Shown in pieces: positions 19,203 to 29,200 of a stretch of DNA of 64,000 nt. The translations under genes and the position numbers were made by a program. Under the pieces are notes generated by a model that worked only from the letters and a program-made list of their open reading frames with translations, was not told the origin of the DNA and ran no database searches. Numbering within the stretch: position 1 is the stretch's first letter; each line of letters opens with the position of its first letter. This DNA is from CBDDCX01 sp965226925 (lineage in GTDB: Bacteria > Gemmatimonadota > Gemmatimonadetes > Longimicrobiales > Gaopeijiaceae): contig CBDDEN010000006.1 of assembly GCA_965226925.1 (NCBI GenBank), positions 186,001-250,000 on the forward strand, read 5' to 3'.

Positions 19203-21280
19203 TGGCCGACTCACCCACCGGGGCTTCACCCACCGGAGCTTCACCCACCGGTCGTTCGCCCGAGCTGGATCGCCTTTGCATCGACACGATCCGGGTCCTT
19301 GCGATGGACGCGGTGCAGAAGGCCAACTCAGGTCATCCGGGCACGCCGATGGCGCTCGCACCGTTCGGTTACCTGCTGTGGACACAGCACATGAGCCACA
19401 ACCCGGCGAACCCAGCCTGGCTGGACCGGGACCGCTTCGTACTCTCGGTGGGGCATGCCTCCATGCTCATCTACTCGCTCCTGCACCTGACCGGCTACGA
19501 CCTCCCCATGGAGGAGATCGTGAACTTCCGCCAGTGGGGATCCCTGACCCCCGGTCACCCCGAGGTGGGGCACACGCCCGGCGTCGAGACCACGACCGGC
19601 CCGCTCGGGCAGGGCGTGGCGAACTCGGTGGGTATGGCGCTGGCCGAGCGGTGGCTTGCGGCACGATTCAACCGGCCCGGCCATGAGGTGGTGGACCACT
19701 ACACGTACGCCGTGTGCTCGGACGGCGACCTCATGGAGGGCATCTCCCACGAGGTGGCGGCCATAGCGGGCCACCAGAAGCTGGGTAAGCTGATCTGGAT
19801 CTTCGACAACAACCGCATCACCATCGAAGGCGGCACGGATCTGAGCACGGCCACCGACCAGGCCAAGCGCTTCATGGGATACCGATGGCACACCCTACGC
19901 GTCGAAGACGGAACCGACCTCTCCAGCCTGGACCGGGCCCTCGACGCCGCGCGCGCCGAGACCGAACGCCCCACGCTCATCGTCATGAGCACCCGCATCG
20001 GTGAGGGCAGTCCCAACAAGGCCGATCTCGCGGCCGCCCACGGCGCGCCGCTCGGCGCCGACGAGGTGACGGCCACCAAAGACAACCTCGGATACCCGTC
20101 GCACGAGCCGTTCTACGTGGATCCCGACGCGCTCGCGGCATGGCGTGAGACGACGGTGCGGGGCCGTGGTCTGGAAGAAGAGTGGAACGAACGATTCGAG
20201 GCCTATCGCGCCGCCCACCCTGAGCTCGCCGACGAGTACGTGAGCATGATGCGCGGCGACCTGCCGTCCGGCTGGGACGCCCAGGTACCCGATTACGAGC
20301 ACGTGGACAACGCGGACGCCACGCGGAACTGGTCCGGCAAGGTCCTGCAGGGACTGGCGGCCGGACTGCCCAATCTGATCGGCGGCTCGGCCGACTTGGG
20401 GCCGTCGAACAAGACCGACATCGCGGACGCCGACGACCTCAAGGCCGACACGCCAGGCGGGCGAGTCATCCATTTCGGCGTTCGTGAGCACGGCATGGCC
20501 GGCATACTGAACGGTCTCGCCCTGCACGGAGGCATCCGCCCGTTCGCCGGGACGTTCTTGATCTTCTCCGACTACATGCGGCCGTCGATCCGCCTGGCCG
20601 GACTGATGGGCCTTCCCGTCACCTATGTGTTCACCCACGACTCCATCGGGCTCGGCGAGGACGGGCCCACCCATCAGCCCATCGAGCAGACGATGACGCT
20701 CAGGGCCGTCCCCAACGTGATGGACTTCCGACCCGCCGACGCCGCCGAGACGGCGGTGGGGTGGCGCCTGGCCATGGAACGCACCGACGGCCCCACCTTC
20801 CTGGCCCTCACCAGGCAAAAGGTGCCTGCCCTGGACCGAACCGAGCTCGCCTCATCGCAGGGCGCCCGCCGGGGCGCGTACGTTCTCGCGGAGGCCACCG
20901 ACGGCGACGCCGAGGTGACCTTGATCGCGAGCGGCTCCGAAGTGGATACCGCCCTCGAGGCGCGGAGGCGACTAGAAGCCGACGGAACCCCGACTCGCGT
21001 GGTGAGCATGCCGAGCTGGCACCTCTTCGAGCAACAGGCTGAGGCGTACCAGGACGAGGTACTCCCGCCGGCACAGCGCGTCCGTATCGGGGTGGAAGCG
21101 GGGTCGACGTTCGGTTGGGCACGCTGGGTAGGCGACAAGGGCGGCGCCGTGGGCATCGACCACTTCGGCGCCTCGGCCCCCTCCGAGGTCCTCTACGAGC
21201 GATTCGGCGTCACCGCCGATGAGGTCGTGGCGCTGGCGCACTCCCTGCGCCGCGAGGTCAGCGAGGTCGCGCCGGCCTGA
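19202..21280 (+). CDS. tkt: Transketolase
   Basis: Transketolase moves two-carbon units between sugar phosphates in the pentose phosphate pathway using thiamine diphosphate. Motifs: KANSGHPGTPMALAP, GPLGQGVANSVGMA, the ThDP/Mg site CSDGDLMEGISHE ending with the Asn of WIFDNNRITIEG, and FTHDSIGLGEDGPTHQPIEQ in the pyrimidine domain. Length is 692 aa, normal. I start it at the ATG at 19202, which overlaps leuS by one base; the open frame extends further upstream only as a shadow of leuS. The N-terminus carries a short tandem SPTGA repeat, (SPTGA)x2 then SPTGR, absent from typical family members. Confidence 0.96.
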   Translation: MADSPTGASPTGASPTGRSPELDRLCIDTIRVLAMDAVQKANSGHPGTPMALAPFGYLLWTQHMSHNPANPAWLDRDRFVLSVGHASMLIYSLLHLTGYDLPMEEIVNFRQWGSLTPGHPEVGHTPGVETTTGPLGQGVANSVGMALAERWLAARFNRPGHEVVDHYTYAVCSDGDLMEGISHEVAAIAGHQKLGKLIWIFDNNRITIEGGTDLSTATDQAKRFMGYRWHTLRVEDGTDLSSLDRALDAARAETERPTLIVMSTRIGEGSPNKADLAAAHGAPLGADEVTATKDNLGYPSHEPFYVDPDALAAWRETTVRGRGLEEEWNERFEAYRAAHPELADEYVSMMRGDLPSGWDAQVPDYEHVDNADATRNWSGKVLQGLAAGLPNLIGGSADLGPSNKTDIADADDLKADTPGGRVIHFGVREHGMAGILNGLALHGGIRPFAGTFLIFSDYMRPSIRLAGLMGLPVTYVFTHDSIGLGEDGPTHQPIEQTMTLRAVPNVMDFRPADAAETAVGWRLAMERTDGPTFLALTRQKVPALDRTELASSQGARRGAYVLAEATDGDAEVTLIASGSEVDTALEARRRLEADGTPTRVVSMPSWHLFEQQAEAYQDEVLPPAQRVRIGVEAGSTFGWARWVGDKGGAVGIDHFGASAPSEVLYERFGVTADEVVALAHSLRREVSEVAPA

Positions 21281-21360
21281 CACTTCCCGGGCGCGGCTCC
21301 CGTACGGAACCGGCCAAGGGCTTCATGCGTTGGGCATGTGTGCCTGAACCGGGAAGGTTC

Positions 21361-21894
21361 ATGAAAAAAACACTGGCCGCGGCGATACTCGCGGTGTCGG
21401 CCTGGGGGTGTACCCCGGGAGAAGCCGAAGCGACGCGCGGCGAAGACGGTCGCCGCGGAACCGAAGACACGGGCGCCGCAGAGTGGGTCAGCACGGCGCC
21501 TGGCGGTACCGAGGTGACCATGCGCCCCGACCGCTACCCGGTGGAGGTGGGCTCGACCGAGTTCCACATAACCCTCGACCGGCCCGTACCCCAAGGCACC
21601 ACGGTCTCGATCGACATCGTCTCACCCGAGATGCCCGCCATGGGCATCCTGCGGTACCACGCCGAAGCGATGGGTCCCCTGGATTATACGGCTCGAGCCG
21701 AGATCGCCATGGACGGCGCCTGGGAGGTCTACGTGAATCTGGGCGACGGAACCGATGCGGCTTCGTTCGCGTTCGACGTAGAGCCGGGCTCGACGGGCGG
21801 CCACCAACACGGCGGCACGATGTCCGGGGCAGAAGAAGACCACGAACCGGCCGTCGGAGAGCGTGATGCACACGCCCACGGCGACGGTCGTTAG
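21361..21894 (+). CDS. Lipoprotein with FixH/YtkA-like beta domain and His-rich tail
   Basis: The ATG at 21361 follows GGGAAGG and starts a lipoprotein signal with lipobox AWGC (MKKTLAAAILAVSAWGC). The body has the pattern of YtkA/FixH-like immunoglobulin-fold proteins: VEVGSTEFHITLDRPVPQG, MPAMGILRYHAEAM, DGAWEVYVNLGDG. The tail is rich in His and acidic residues (GGHQHGGTM, HEPAVGERDAHAHGDG), which suggests metal binding. It should sit in the periplasm on a membrane. The next gene encodes another small periplasmic protein, and the two may form a unit. Function beyond possible copper or other metal handling is unknown. Confidence 0.75.
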   Translation: MKKTLAAAILAVSAWGCTPGEAEATRGEDGRRGTEDTGAAEWVSTAPGGTEVTMRPDRYPVEVGSTEFHITLDRPVPQGTTVSIDIVSPEMPAMGILRYHAEAMGPLDYTARAEIAMDGAWEVYVNLGDGTDAASFAFDVEPGSTGGHQHGGTMSGAEEDHEPAVGERDAHAHGDGR

Positions 21895-21973
21895 GGTTGG
21901 TTTGGTTAGGGTCCCGCGCCCGAGTGAGGCACGGGATATCGCGTTCACATCCATAGCCGGAGGATAAATTTCG

Positions 21974-22357
21974 ATGCTCAAGTTTGCACTAGCGACGTTG
22001 TCGCTGGGGATCATGATGCTGGCTGCCCAGCCCGTGTCGGCTCAGATGGACATGAAACCCGCCGAAGGCAAGGCTGTCTCCATGACGGTCAGCGTGGTCG
22101 ACCTTTCCTGTAAGTCCGTCTTCAACCTGTCCGGTGACGACCACCGGATGTGTGCTCAGGTCAGCTTCGACAAGGGCGTTCCGTTGGCCCTCATGAGCGA
22201 GGACGGCACCTTCTATATGCCCGTCACCATGGCCATGGGGCAGGAGCGGGGCGACAAGGACCTGAGGGGTCACGCCGAGCACAAGATCAACGTGACCGGC
22301 AAGGTGATCGAGCGCGGTGGCTTGCACACGATCCTCATCGAGAAGATCTCGATGTAG
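21974..22357 (+). CDS. Small periplasmic protein with conserved cysteine pair (OB-fold-like)
   Basis: A signal peptide (MLKFALATLSLGIMMLAAQPVSAQ) precedes a ~100-residue domain with VVDLSCKSVFNLSGDDHRMCAQVSF and GVPLALMSEDGTFYMPV, ending in INVTGKVIERGGLHTILIEKI. The two Cys, the DDH and the final VTGKVxERGG strand recall small OB-fold-like secreted proteins annotated in many environmental genomes near redox and metal genes. No enzyme activity can be assigned. GGAGG at the right distance before the ATG supports the start. A strong hairpin about 45 bases after the stop probably ends the transcript. Confidence 0.75.
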   Translation: MLKFALATLSLGIMMLAAQPVSAQMDMKPAEGKAVSMTVSVVDLSCKSVFNLSGDDHRMCAQVSFDKGVPLALMSEDGTFYMPVTMAMGQERGDKDLRGHAEHKINVTGKVIERGGLHTILIEKISM

Positions 22358-22366
22358 CTCCTGCCA

Positions 22367-23926
22367 ATGCTTTCGCAGTATTCGCTGACATCGATGCCGC
22401 GAGGCCGGAGCTCTGGCTCCGGCCTCGTTGTCCTTTCGCGGGTGGTCGGATCGGCGGTGCCCGCGGTAGTCGCGCTCGCGTCGGTCGTACTCTCGGGCTG
22501 TGACCCGGGGCGGCCGCCCCCCGGAGCGCCGGTCGCGGACTACAGGGAACCCTCCCTGAGCGAGCGTGGCGACTGGACGCTGATCGAGAGCCCGGATCCC
22601 GCCGAACACCTCCTGGTCTACGGCGATCCACCGGCCGACGGTCTTCAACTGCTCTTCATGGGGGGTCGCGCGGCCACGCCTCTACGGAACGGAGGCGCAG
22701 CCTGGCCGGACGAGTCGGGTGCCCGCATCCTCGTCTTCGACGAGCGAGGGGTCGTGGCCAGGGTCGCGCAGGGGGCTCTGCCCGACGCCCGGAACCTGAC
22801 GCGCCCCGTCTCCGTAGCCGTGGACGGCGGGTCGCTGCTGGCGATCGAAGCCGACGGGCAGGGGCTCCGCTTCGGTGACGACGGACCCGAGGAGTGGGTG
22901 TCCTACGGCGTCGAGGCTCCGGCCTTCGGAGGAGGTGTCGGCGCCATGGTGGCCGCGCGGAGTATCTTCGAGTTCCACATGGCGCCGGCCCGTCCGAGGG
23001 ATCCGCTACTCTGGATCAGGGAGGGGGACACGCGGGAGATGATGCCGCTCGGCTCGCCGGCCGCGGCGCCGGACCCCTTCCTCGGACAGCTCGTCAACAC
23101 CGGCTGGACCGTGGCCACCGACGACGGACTGGTCGTCTTCGCCTCCGCGCTGAGGCGTGAGTTGGTGGCGTTCGACTCCCGAGGAGACACAACCTGGGTG
23201 AGCCTTTGGCAGCCCGCCGACAGCGTCGCACCGCCGTCCCTGGACGTGGTGGACGGATCGATGACCCCCGTCTTTTCGGTGATCCAGTTCGGCATGGTCA
23301 CCGGCCCCGACGGGCTGATCTACGTGTTGGCCGCCACGGAGCCGGGTGGCCCACCGGACAAGGTGCTGGTGTTCGACCGAGAAGGACGATTCGTCCGCTC
23401 CGGGCGCGTCAGCGAGAACGACGCCATCTTCGCCGACGCACGCGGCCGCATCTACGGCGTACCCATCGAAGACGCGCTGTCGCGCACCGGCGAGCCCGAG
23501 AGGGCCGTCTTCCCCGCGTTCGACCTGCCCCTCCTGGGAGGCATCGGCCGGACGACGCTGGAGGCGCACCGGGGCAAGGTGGTGGTCCTCAACTTCTGGG
23601 CGAGTTGGTGCGGGCCCTGTCGGCGTGAGATGCCTCTCCTGGCGACGTTCGCAAACGAGTTGGATCCCGATCAGGCCGTGCTGATCGGCCTGAACGAGGA
23701 CCTCGATCCCGAAGACGCGCTGGCGTTCCTCGAGGAGATCGGTGGGGTCGGCTACCCCCACGGACAGGGCCGCGGGCGTCTACGAAACCGCTACAACTAC
23801 CGCGGTCTCCCCTACACCGTCGTGTTGGATCGGGACCTGCGGGTCATCCGCGGCTTCTATGGGTTCGGATCCAGCATCGATCCGATCGAGAAGACGGTCG
23901 AACGGGAGTTGTCCGCAGACCATTAG
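22367..23926 (+). CDS. Lipoprotein with beta-propeller-like domain and C-terminal TlpA/ResA-type thioredoxin
   Basis: The C-terminal ~150 residues are a thioredoxin fold with the TlpA signature LNFWASWCGPCRREMPLL (Cys about 415 and 418) and YRGLPYTVVLDRD, where the cis-Pro is seen. The first ~370 residues show repeated beta segments (LVFDREGRFVRSGRVSENDA, GRIYGVPIED) like a six-bladed NHL-type propeller. The N-terminus has lipobox LSGC, so the protein is anchored facing the periplasm and probably reduces or isomerises disulphides there. The start is uncertain: 22367 is the outer limit, ATG 22394 is possible, and GTG 22442 is the first start beyond the hairpin at 22400-22427. Its stop overlaps the convergent anti-sigma gene by 3 bases. 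Confidence 0.8.
   Translation: MLSQYSLTSMPRGRSSGSGLVVLSRVVGSAVPAVVALASVVLSGCDPGRPPPGAPVADYREPSLSERGDWTLIESPDPAEHLLVYGDPPADGLQLLFMGGRAATPLRNGGAAWPDESGARILVFDERGVVARVAQGALPDARNLTRPVSVAVDGGSLLAIEADGQGLRFGDDGPEEWVSYGVEAPAFGGGVGAMVAARSIFEFHMAPARPRDPLLWIREGDTREMMPLGSPAAAPDPFLGQLVNTGWTVATDDGLVVFASALRRELVAFDSRGDTTWVSLWQPADSVAPPSLDVVDGSMTPVFSVIQFGMVTGPDGLIYVLAATEPGGPPDKVLVFDREGRFVRSGRVSENDAIFADARGRIYGVPIEDALSRTGEPERAVFPAFDLPLLGGIGRTTLEAHRGKVVVLNFWASWCGPCRREMPLLATFANELDPDQAVLIGLNEDLDPEDALAFLEEIGGVGYPHGQGRGRLRNRYNYRGLPYTVVLDRDLRVIRGFYGFGSSIDPIEKTVERELSADH
22400..22436 (+). terminator. Rho-independent-like terminator after the small cysteine protein
   Basis: A perfect 12-bp GC-rich stem, CGAGGCCGGAGC (22400-22411) with GCTCCGGCCTCG (22416-22427), has a four-base TCTG loop and is followed by GTTGTCCTTT. 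It lies 43 bases past the stop at 22357. It also lies inside the longest reading frame of the following lipoprotein gene, which bears on where that gene really starts. Confidence 0.6.
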
Positions 23927-24780
23927 TCCAGCGCGGAGCGCCTCGCGAGCTCCATCAGACGATCGGGCGAGACCTCGCCGACCAGAGCCTGCTCCACCTG
24001 GGGCGTAGCCCAGGTGATCACCGATGGTCCGCCGGTACCCGACGCCGCCAGAGACGACAGGGCAGGTGCTCGCCGCACCGTGCCCGCCTTGGGCACCACG
24101 TAGTGGGAGATCTCTCGCCCGTCCTCCACGTAGCTGATCATGGCCCCCCGCCGACCGTCCAACAGACAGATCTCGGCCCCGGCCAGTTTCAGCCCGGCAA
24201 CCTGCATGGGAGTCACGGCCATTCCGAGCTCACGCGTCAGGAACCGGCTGATCTCGTTCGCATCGGAGGTTACGATGCGATCCTCGCCCACCGCCCTTCG
24301 CAGGTAGTCCTCGACGAAGAGCCCCGCCTCCTCCTTCGGAGCGGGGCGCTCAAGGACCGCACTGCCGATCGCGACCACGAAGAGCGCAGCGATCGACGAA
24401 GCGGCGGCGAGGGCCCACCTCCTGCGGTTGCCCCCCCAGGAGGTGCCCCCCCAACCCTCACCGCTACCCCGGATTCCGCTTTCTCGCGTGCTCGCGGCTG
24501 CGCTTACATCCCCCCGGGCCTCGGGCACACCGGCCTCCGGCACCCCGAGGCTTCTCGCCCGCTCCCGGGCCAGAGAGTCGAACACCCGCTCGCGAACCAC
24601 TCGGGGGGTCTGCTCCCTGCCCACCCGGTCGTATACGTCGAGGAGGCGCCGGTCCTGGTCGAAGTAGTCCTGGCAGGCTTGGCACCCCTCTACGTGGCCG
24701 CGCGCCTCGAGCACCGACGTAGCGGCAAGGCGAGGCTTCTCGGGTGGCCAGAGGGCGCGTCTCGCCTCGGTGCAATCCAT
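23923..24780 (-). CDS. Putative anti-sigma factor with N-terminal zinc-finger-like segment and one membrane helix
   Basis: The N-terminus MDCTEARRALWPPEK followed by HVEGCQACQDYFD matches the HxxxCxxC zinc site of anti-sigma factors. A Gly/Arg-rich linker leads to one transmembrane helix (WALAAASSIAALFVVAIGSA), then a periplasmic domain of ~150 residues (FVEDYLRRAVGEDRIVTSD, GMAVTPMQVAGLKLAGAEIC) resembling domains often found behind anti-sigma zinc fingers. The gene starts 8 bases after the sigma-like gene, the normal sigma/anti-sigma order. It probably holds that sigma factor at the inner membrane until an envelope signal arrives; the signal is unknown. Confidence 0.8.
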   Translation of the reverse strand: MDCTEARRALWPPEKPRLAATSVLEARGHVEGCQACQDYFDQDRRLLDVYDRVGREQTPRVVRERVFDSLARERARSLGVPEAGVPEARGDVSAAASTRESGIRGSGEGWGGTSWGGNRRRWALAAASSIAALFVVAIGSAVLERPAPKEEAGLFVEDYLRRAVGEDRIVTSDANEISRFLTRELGMAVTPMQVAGLKLAGAEICLLDGRRGAMISYVEDGREISHYVVPKAGTVRRAPALSSLAASGTGGPSVITWATPQVEQALVGEVSPDRLMELARRSALD

Positions 24781-24788
24781 GCCCGTCG

Positions 24789-25304
24789 TCACGACAACGC
24801 GCCTCCGTTCGTGCCGTCCCGCTCGTCCGGTCCGGGAAGAACTGCGGTCATGAGCAGATGCCGGTAACGCAGCAGATCCTTCAGGTCGTCCAACGCGATG
24901 TCGAGGACCGCCGAGGCCTCCGTGTACTTCCACCTGCGGAGCAACACCAGCCAAAGCGCCGCACGGGCTTGCGGCGGAACGCCCCGAGTCGCCTTGAAGA
25001 GGGCGAGGGGATCCACCTGGACGGCCCCTGCGGAAAGCGGGCGGTGCATCTCGACTTCCCGGCCCGAAGCATCGTACGGGCCGCCTTCGTGGATCGCAGA
25101 CAGGTAGGCCTTCACCATCCGGCCCTCCAACCACCGAGCGGCGTCGGTCCCCTGCTCGACCTTGCGGAACGCATGGAACGCACTCGTCAGGGTGCTCAGC
25201 AGAAGGTCCTCGGCGTCCTGTTCCTCCCCGGCCTGGAGAAAGAGCGCCCCTTGGTAGAGACGGTCGATCTCCTGACTGGCAAGCTCTTCGAAGGTCCGGT
25301 GCAT
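24789..25304 (-). CDS. Divergent ECF-type sigma factor
   Basis: The 171-aa protein has the helical make-up of an ECF sigma factor: a region 2-like segment (EIDRLYQGALFLQAGEEQDA, DLLLSTLTSAFHAFRK) and a region 4-like segment (PPQARAALWLVLLRRWKYTE, ASAVLDIALDDLKDLLRYR). The motifs are weak, and the call rests partly on the zinc-finger anti-sigma gene that follows 8 bases later. I chose ATG 25304; the longer frame to 25397 adds a tail without similarity. It presumably directs RNA polymerase to envelope-stress promoters, perhaps its own, but no promoter pair is evident upstream. Confidence 0.7.
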   Translation of the reverse strand: MHRTFEELASQEIDRLYQGALFLQAGEEQDAEDLLLSTLTSAFHAFRKVEQGTDAARWLEGRMVKAYLSAIHEGGPYDASGREVEMHRPLSAGAVQVDPLALFKATRGVPPQARAALWLVLLRRWKYTEASAVLDIALDDLKDLLRYRHLLMTAVLPGPDERDGTNGGALS

Positions 25305-25469
25305 CGGCTCTTTTCCCGACGGAACGGCAAAGCCCCATGGCTCCGCCCTCACTTGGAATACATCCAGACCGGAAAAGGTTCGCGATAAGCGTAACACCTC
25401 AAGAGGAGGGCCTCAGGCGATCCTTGCGCGGCTCCGCGAGAGAGAGCCACCCCCGAACCGGAAGGACGA

Positions 25470-26240
25470 GTGCCGCAGATCGCCAAGGACGACCCCCGCT
25501 TCCCGCCGAACATGGAGCTTCACCAGCTCCGCGCGGCCACCCTCTCGGGGACAGGGACGATTCGGGAGACCGGCGAGGCGTTCCCTTACGTAGTCCGGTT
25601 CCTGGGTCCCGACGACATCGAGCCGCTCCTGGTGTTGCACCATGAGGTGCTCGACTGCATGCCCGAGCCGCTTCTCCTCTACGAGCGCGACTACGGCTTT
25701 TACCATCGATGCCTCACGGAGGCCGGGGGGATCGTAGGCGCGTTCCGCGACGGCACCATGATCGGCTACGCCACCCTGTTCACGCCGGGACCGGATGAGG
25801 AGAACTACGGGGTCTTCTTGGACCTGAGCGAAGAGGACCTGCGGCACGTGGGACATCTCGCCGGATCCGCCGTGCACCCCTATTACCGGGGGAGTCAGAT
25901 CCAGCGGATCCTGGTCGAGGTGCGGGGCTTGTACGCACACCGGACCGGATTCCACCACCTCTGTGGAGAGGTGCTGCCGGGCAACACGGTGAGTATCGCC
26001 AACCATCTGGCCGAAGGGTACTTCCTGGCCGGCTTCCGCGTCGACAAGTACGGGCTGCCCTGCTTCATCCTGCACAAAGACATGCGCCGGGATCCATCCC
26101 CGGTCGAAGAGCACGAGATTCGGCAGCTGCCTCTTCTCGACATCGAGGGTTACCAGGCGATGATGCGGGAGGGACGCTGGGGGTTCGAGGTGGTGAACCG
26201 AGAATCCGCATGGCATATTCGCTTCGGTTTCTTCCGGTAG
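25470..26240 (+). CDS. GNAT-family N-acetyltransferase-like protein
   Basis: The 256-aa protein has the GNAT core: YVVRFLGPDDIEPLLVLHHE as strand 1/helix 1, GTMIGYATLFTPG as strands 2-3, then the acetyl-CoA-binding strand and loop LAGSAVHPYYRGSQIQRILV, where YYRGSQIQ stands for Q/RxxGxG/A, and LPGNTVSIANHLAEGYFLAG. It would transfer an acetyl group from acetyl-CoA to an unknown amine. The GTG at 25470 has GGAAGGA upstream; an in-frame ATG at 25512 is the alternative start. It is divergent from the sigma factor gene, and the ~165-base gap presumably holds both promoters. Confidence 0.78.
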   Translation: MPQIAKDDPRFPPNMELHQLRAATLSGTGTIRETGEAFPYVVRFLGPDDIEPLLVLHHEVLDCMPEPLLLYERDYGFYHRCLTEAGGIVGAFRDGTMIGYATLFTPGPDEENYGVFLDLSEEDLRHVGHLAGSAVHPYYRGSQIQRILVEVRGLYAHRTGFHHLCGEVLPGNTVSIANHLAEGYFLAGFRVDKYGLPCFILHKDMRRDPSPVEEHEIRQLPLLDIEGYQAMMREGRWGFEVVNRESAWHIRFGFFR

Positions 26241-26297
26241 GACCACCCCTTCGAGCACCCCAGAGCCACGCGACTCCAGACAGCCCAGGCCTCACGA

Positions 26298-29200
26298 GTG
26301 GACCGAGTCCTCAGGATCCTCAACCTCCAAGACGAAGAAACCGGTATTGCCGGCGGGCTGTTCTTCTACTCCTTCGTCCTGGGTATCGCCCGGGTGTTCG
26401 TCCTCACGGCGTCCCAGGCGATCTTCCTGGAGAACTACCCCGCCTCCGACCTGGCCTATGTGTACATGCTGGCGTCCGTGGCGACCATGGCCACCAGCGG
26501 AGCGTACCTCTATCTGGGCCGCCGCCTGACGCTTCGACCCCAGATCCTGGCAAACCTGTTTTTCGCGCTGGGCGTGACGGTGGTGTTGCGCGTCCTTCTC
26601 GGATTGCCGGGCGTGCGCTGGCCCGCCATGGCGTTGGCCGTCTGGTTCCACGTGGTCTTCGCCCTGACCAGCGTCGCGTTCTGGACCGTCGCCACACAGG
26701 TCGTCGACATCCGCCAAGGCAAGCGGCTCTTCCCGTTGGTGACCACGGGCGACGTGCTCGCCTTTTCGGTCGGTGGCTTCTTCATCCTCCAGGTGGTGGG
26801 CACGATCGGCGCCCCCAACCTGCTCCTGATCGGTGCGGCGGGCCTCGCCATGGCCGCCTTCTCCTTCGTGGGGCTCTCCCGGGTTCGGCCCGAGCGTTTC
26901 CGCGGGGGTGGGCGTCCATCCGAGGGTGCTCGAGCGCCCGAGCGAGTCAAGTGGTCGAGCCCCTATCTGGTCATGATGATGGGGTACTTCATCCTCAGCG
27001 CCGTCGTGTTCATCTTCCTGGACAACGCCTTCAGCGACGTGGCCCAGCTCCGGTACGGCGACGCGGCCCAACTGGCCCGCTTCTTCGGGACCTTCGCCGC
27101 GGTAGCGGCCATGGTCAACTTCCTGTTCCGCACATTCGGGGCCGGGCGGATGATCCAGAAGTTCGGCCTCATCGCCGGCCTGATCGGGCTCCCGGTCGTC
27201 GTCCTGTTCGGCTCCACCCTCGTCGTGGCTGCGGGCTACCTGCTGCCCGCCCTGGGCCTGGTGTTCTGGTTGACGACCATGACGCGGCTCTTCGACAAAG
27301 TGTTCCGCGGGGTCCAGGCGTCGTCCATCGCCACCCTCTACCAACCCCTCATGGAGAGGGGGCCGGCCATCCAGACCACGATGGACGGCATCATCGACTC
27401 GGCCGCCATCGGTGTCGCGGGTGTCGTGCTTCTGGGCCTGCACCACTTCTTCGACATCGGAGCCACGGAGCTCGCCATCTTTCTCGTGGTTTTATGCGCC
27501 ATCTGGCTCGTGGTGGCCCTCGGCCTGCGCCGTGAGTACGTGAGCATTCTCGGCACCGTGCTCCATCGCCGCCGCATCAAGGGCGAGGCGCTCCAGATCG
27601 TCGACGACAACGTGCTCGCGCTCGTCCGAGAGGAGATCAGGAGCTCCCATCCCGAGAACGTGCTCTACGCCGTCGATCTGCTGGAGGAGGCCGAGCATCC
27701 CGATCTTCCGCAGGTCCTCACCGACCTCGTGGAGCACGAGTCGGAGGACGTTCAGACCGAGATCTTGAGGCGTGTCGAACAGCACGGGGTCGTCCAGGCG
27801 CTTGAAGCCGTCAAGAGGATCGTGGATGACGACGGCGTGTCCGAGGCGCTCCGTGGCGAGGCGATCCGCGTTCTCGGAAGCATGAGCGAAGAGATCGACC
27901 CGGCGGTGATGGAGGCGCTGCGCGAGGGCGCCCCCGACGAGAAACGGGGAGCCTTGGTGGGCCTCTTGAGGTCGGGCTCAATCGAGGGCGTGGTGTACGC
28001 CGGGGCGGAGCTGCTCGAGGAGCTCAACTCACACTCTCCGATGAACCGGATGTTCGCCGCGCACGTGCTTCGCGACGCGGCCATCCCGAGCTTCTACCGC
28101 CAGGCCATTCAGCTCCTGAACGACCCGAGCCCGCAGGTCCGGGCGGCGGCGGTGGAGGCCGCGGCGGCCATGGCGCACCCCCCGCTCTGGCCGCTGGTGG
28201 TTGACGCGTTGAGGGATCCTGACCTGTCCGCGGCCGCGTCGGAGGCCCTGATCGGCTCGGGCCAAGTGGCCGTCCCGAGCCTGTTGAAGGGATTTGAGCG
28301 CCACGAGCAGGACCATCACTTCAGGCTGCTGGCCCTGCGGATTCTCGGGCTCATACGCGGCGAAGAAGTAATCCGGCACGTCCTCCCGCTGACGACCTTA
28401 GAGGACCGGGAGGAGAGGCACGCGGTCTTCACCGCCCTGGTGAGCTGTGGCTTCCGGCCCGAAGAGGGTCGACTGGACTCGCTGACGAAGCGGCTGCGGC
28501 ACGAGACGAAAGACGCCGCGGAGATCTTCATGGCCGCGGAGAACCTGGACGGCCCCGCCGAGGCACGGGTCCTTCAGGAAGCTCTCGCCGAAGAGATCGA
28601 GCAGGTGCGTCATCGCATCTTCTTGCTCATCTCCCTGCTGTATCCCGAGACCGACGCCATGACGACCTGGGACAACTACAGCAGCGGCATCAGTGAACGT
28701 CACGCGTACTCGCTCGAGGTGCTCGAGAACATCGTCACCAACGAGGAGCGGGCATGGCTCTTCCCCGTGCTCGAGGATCTGGGAACCGTCGACCGTCTCG
28801 AACGCCTGGGTCGGGAATGGGGCGTGGCGCCGCAGGGGTTCACGGCCCAACTGACGAGCATCCTGGAGCGGAACGCGCTGAGCGACTGGACGCTGCTGTG
28901 CGCACGGCAACTCGCGTCGGTCATGAACGTGGGAGGCGTCACCCTCTCGGACGAGGACGCGGTGCGCTTCGACCGGACGCTCCGCCTCCGCTCCGTCGAG
29001 CTGTTCGCGGACCTGTCGGATCACGCCCTCGCCGCACTGGCGACTCGCTTGGAAGAGGTGAATCTGGACGAAGCGAAGCGGTGTTCTCCAAGGGCGACGT
29101 CGGAGACTCGATGTACCTGGTCACCGGCGGCAAGGTACGCATCCACGATGGGCATACCGAGCTCGCCGTGGTGGGAGAGGATTCCGTCTTCGGGGAGTTC

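Noticed and set aside
24781..25338. Extension of the anti-sigma gene into the sigma factor gene as one long protein
   Set aside because: The frame is open by chance; the zinc-finger start MDCTEARR at 24780 and the sigma frame in between show two separate genes.
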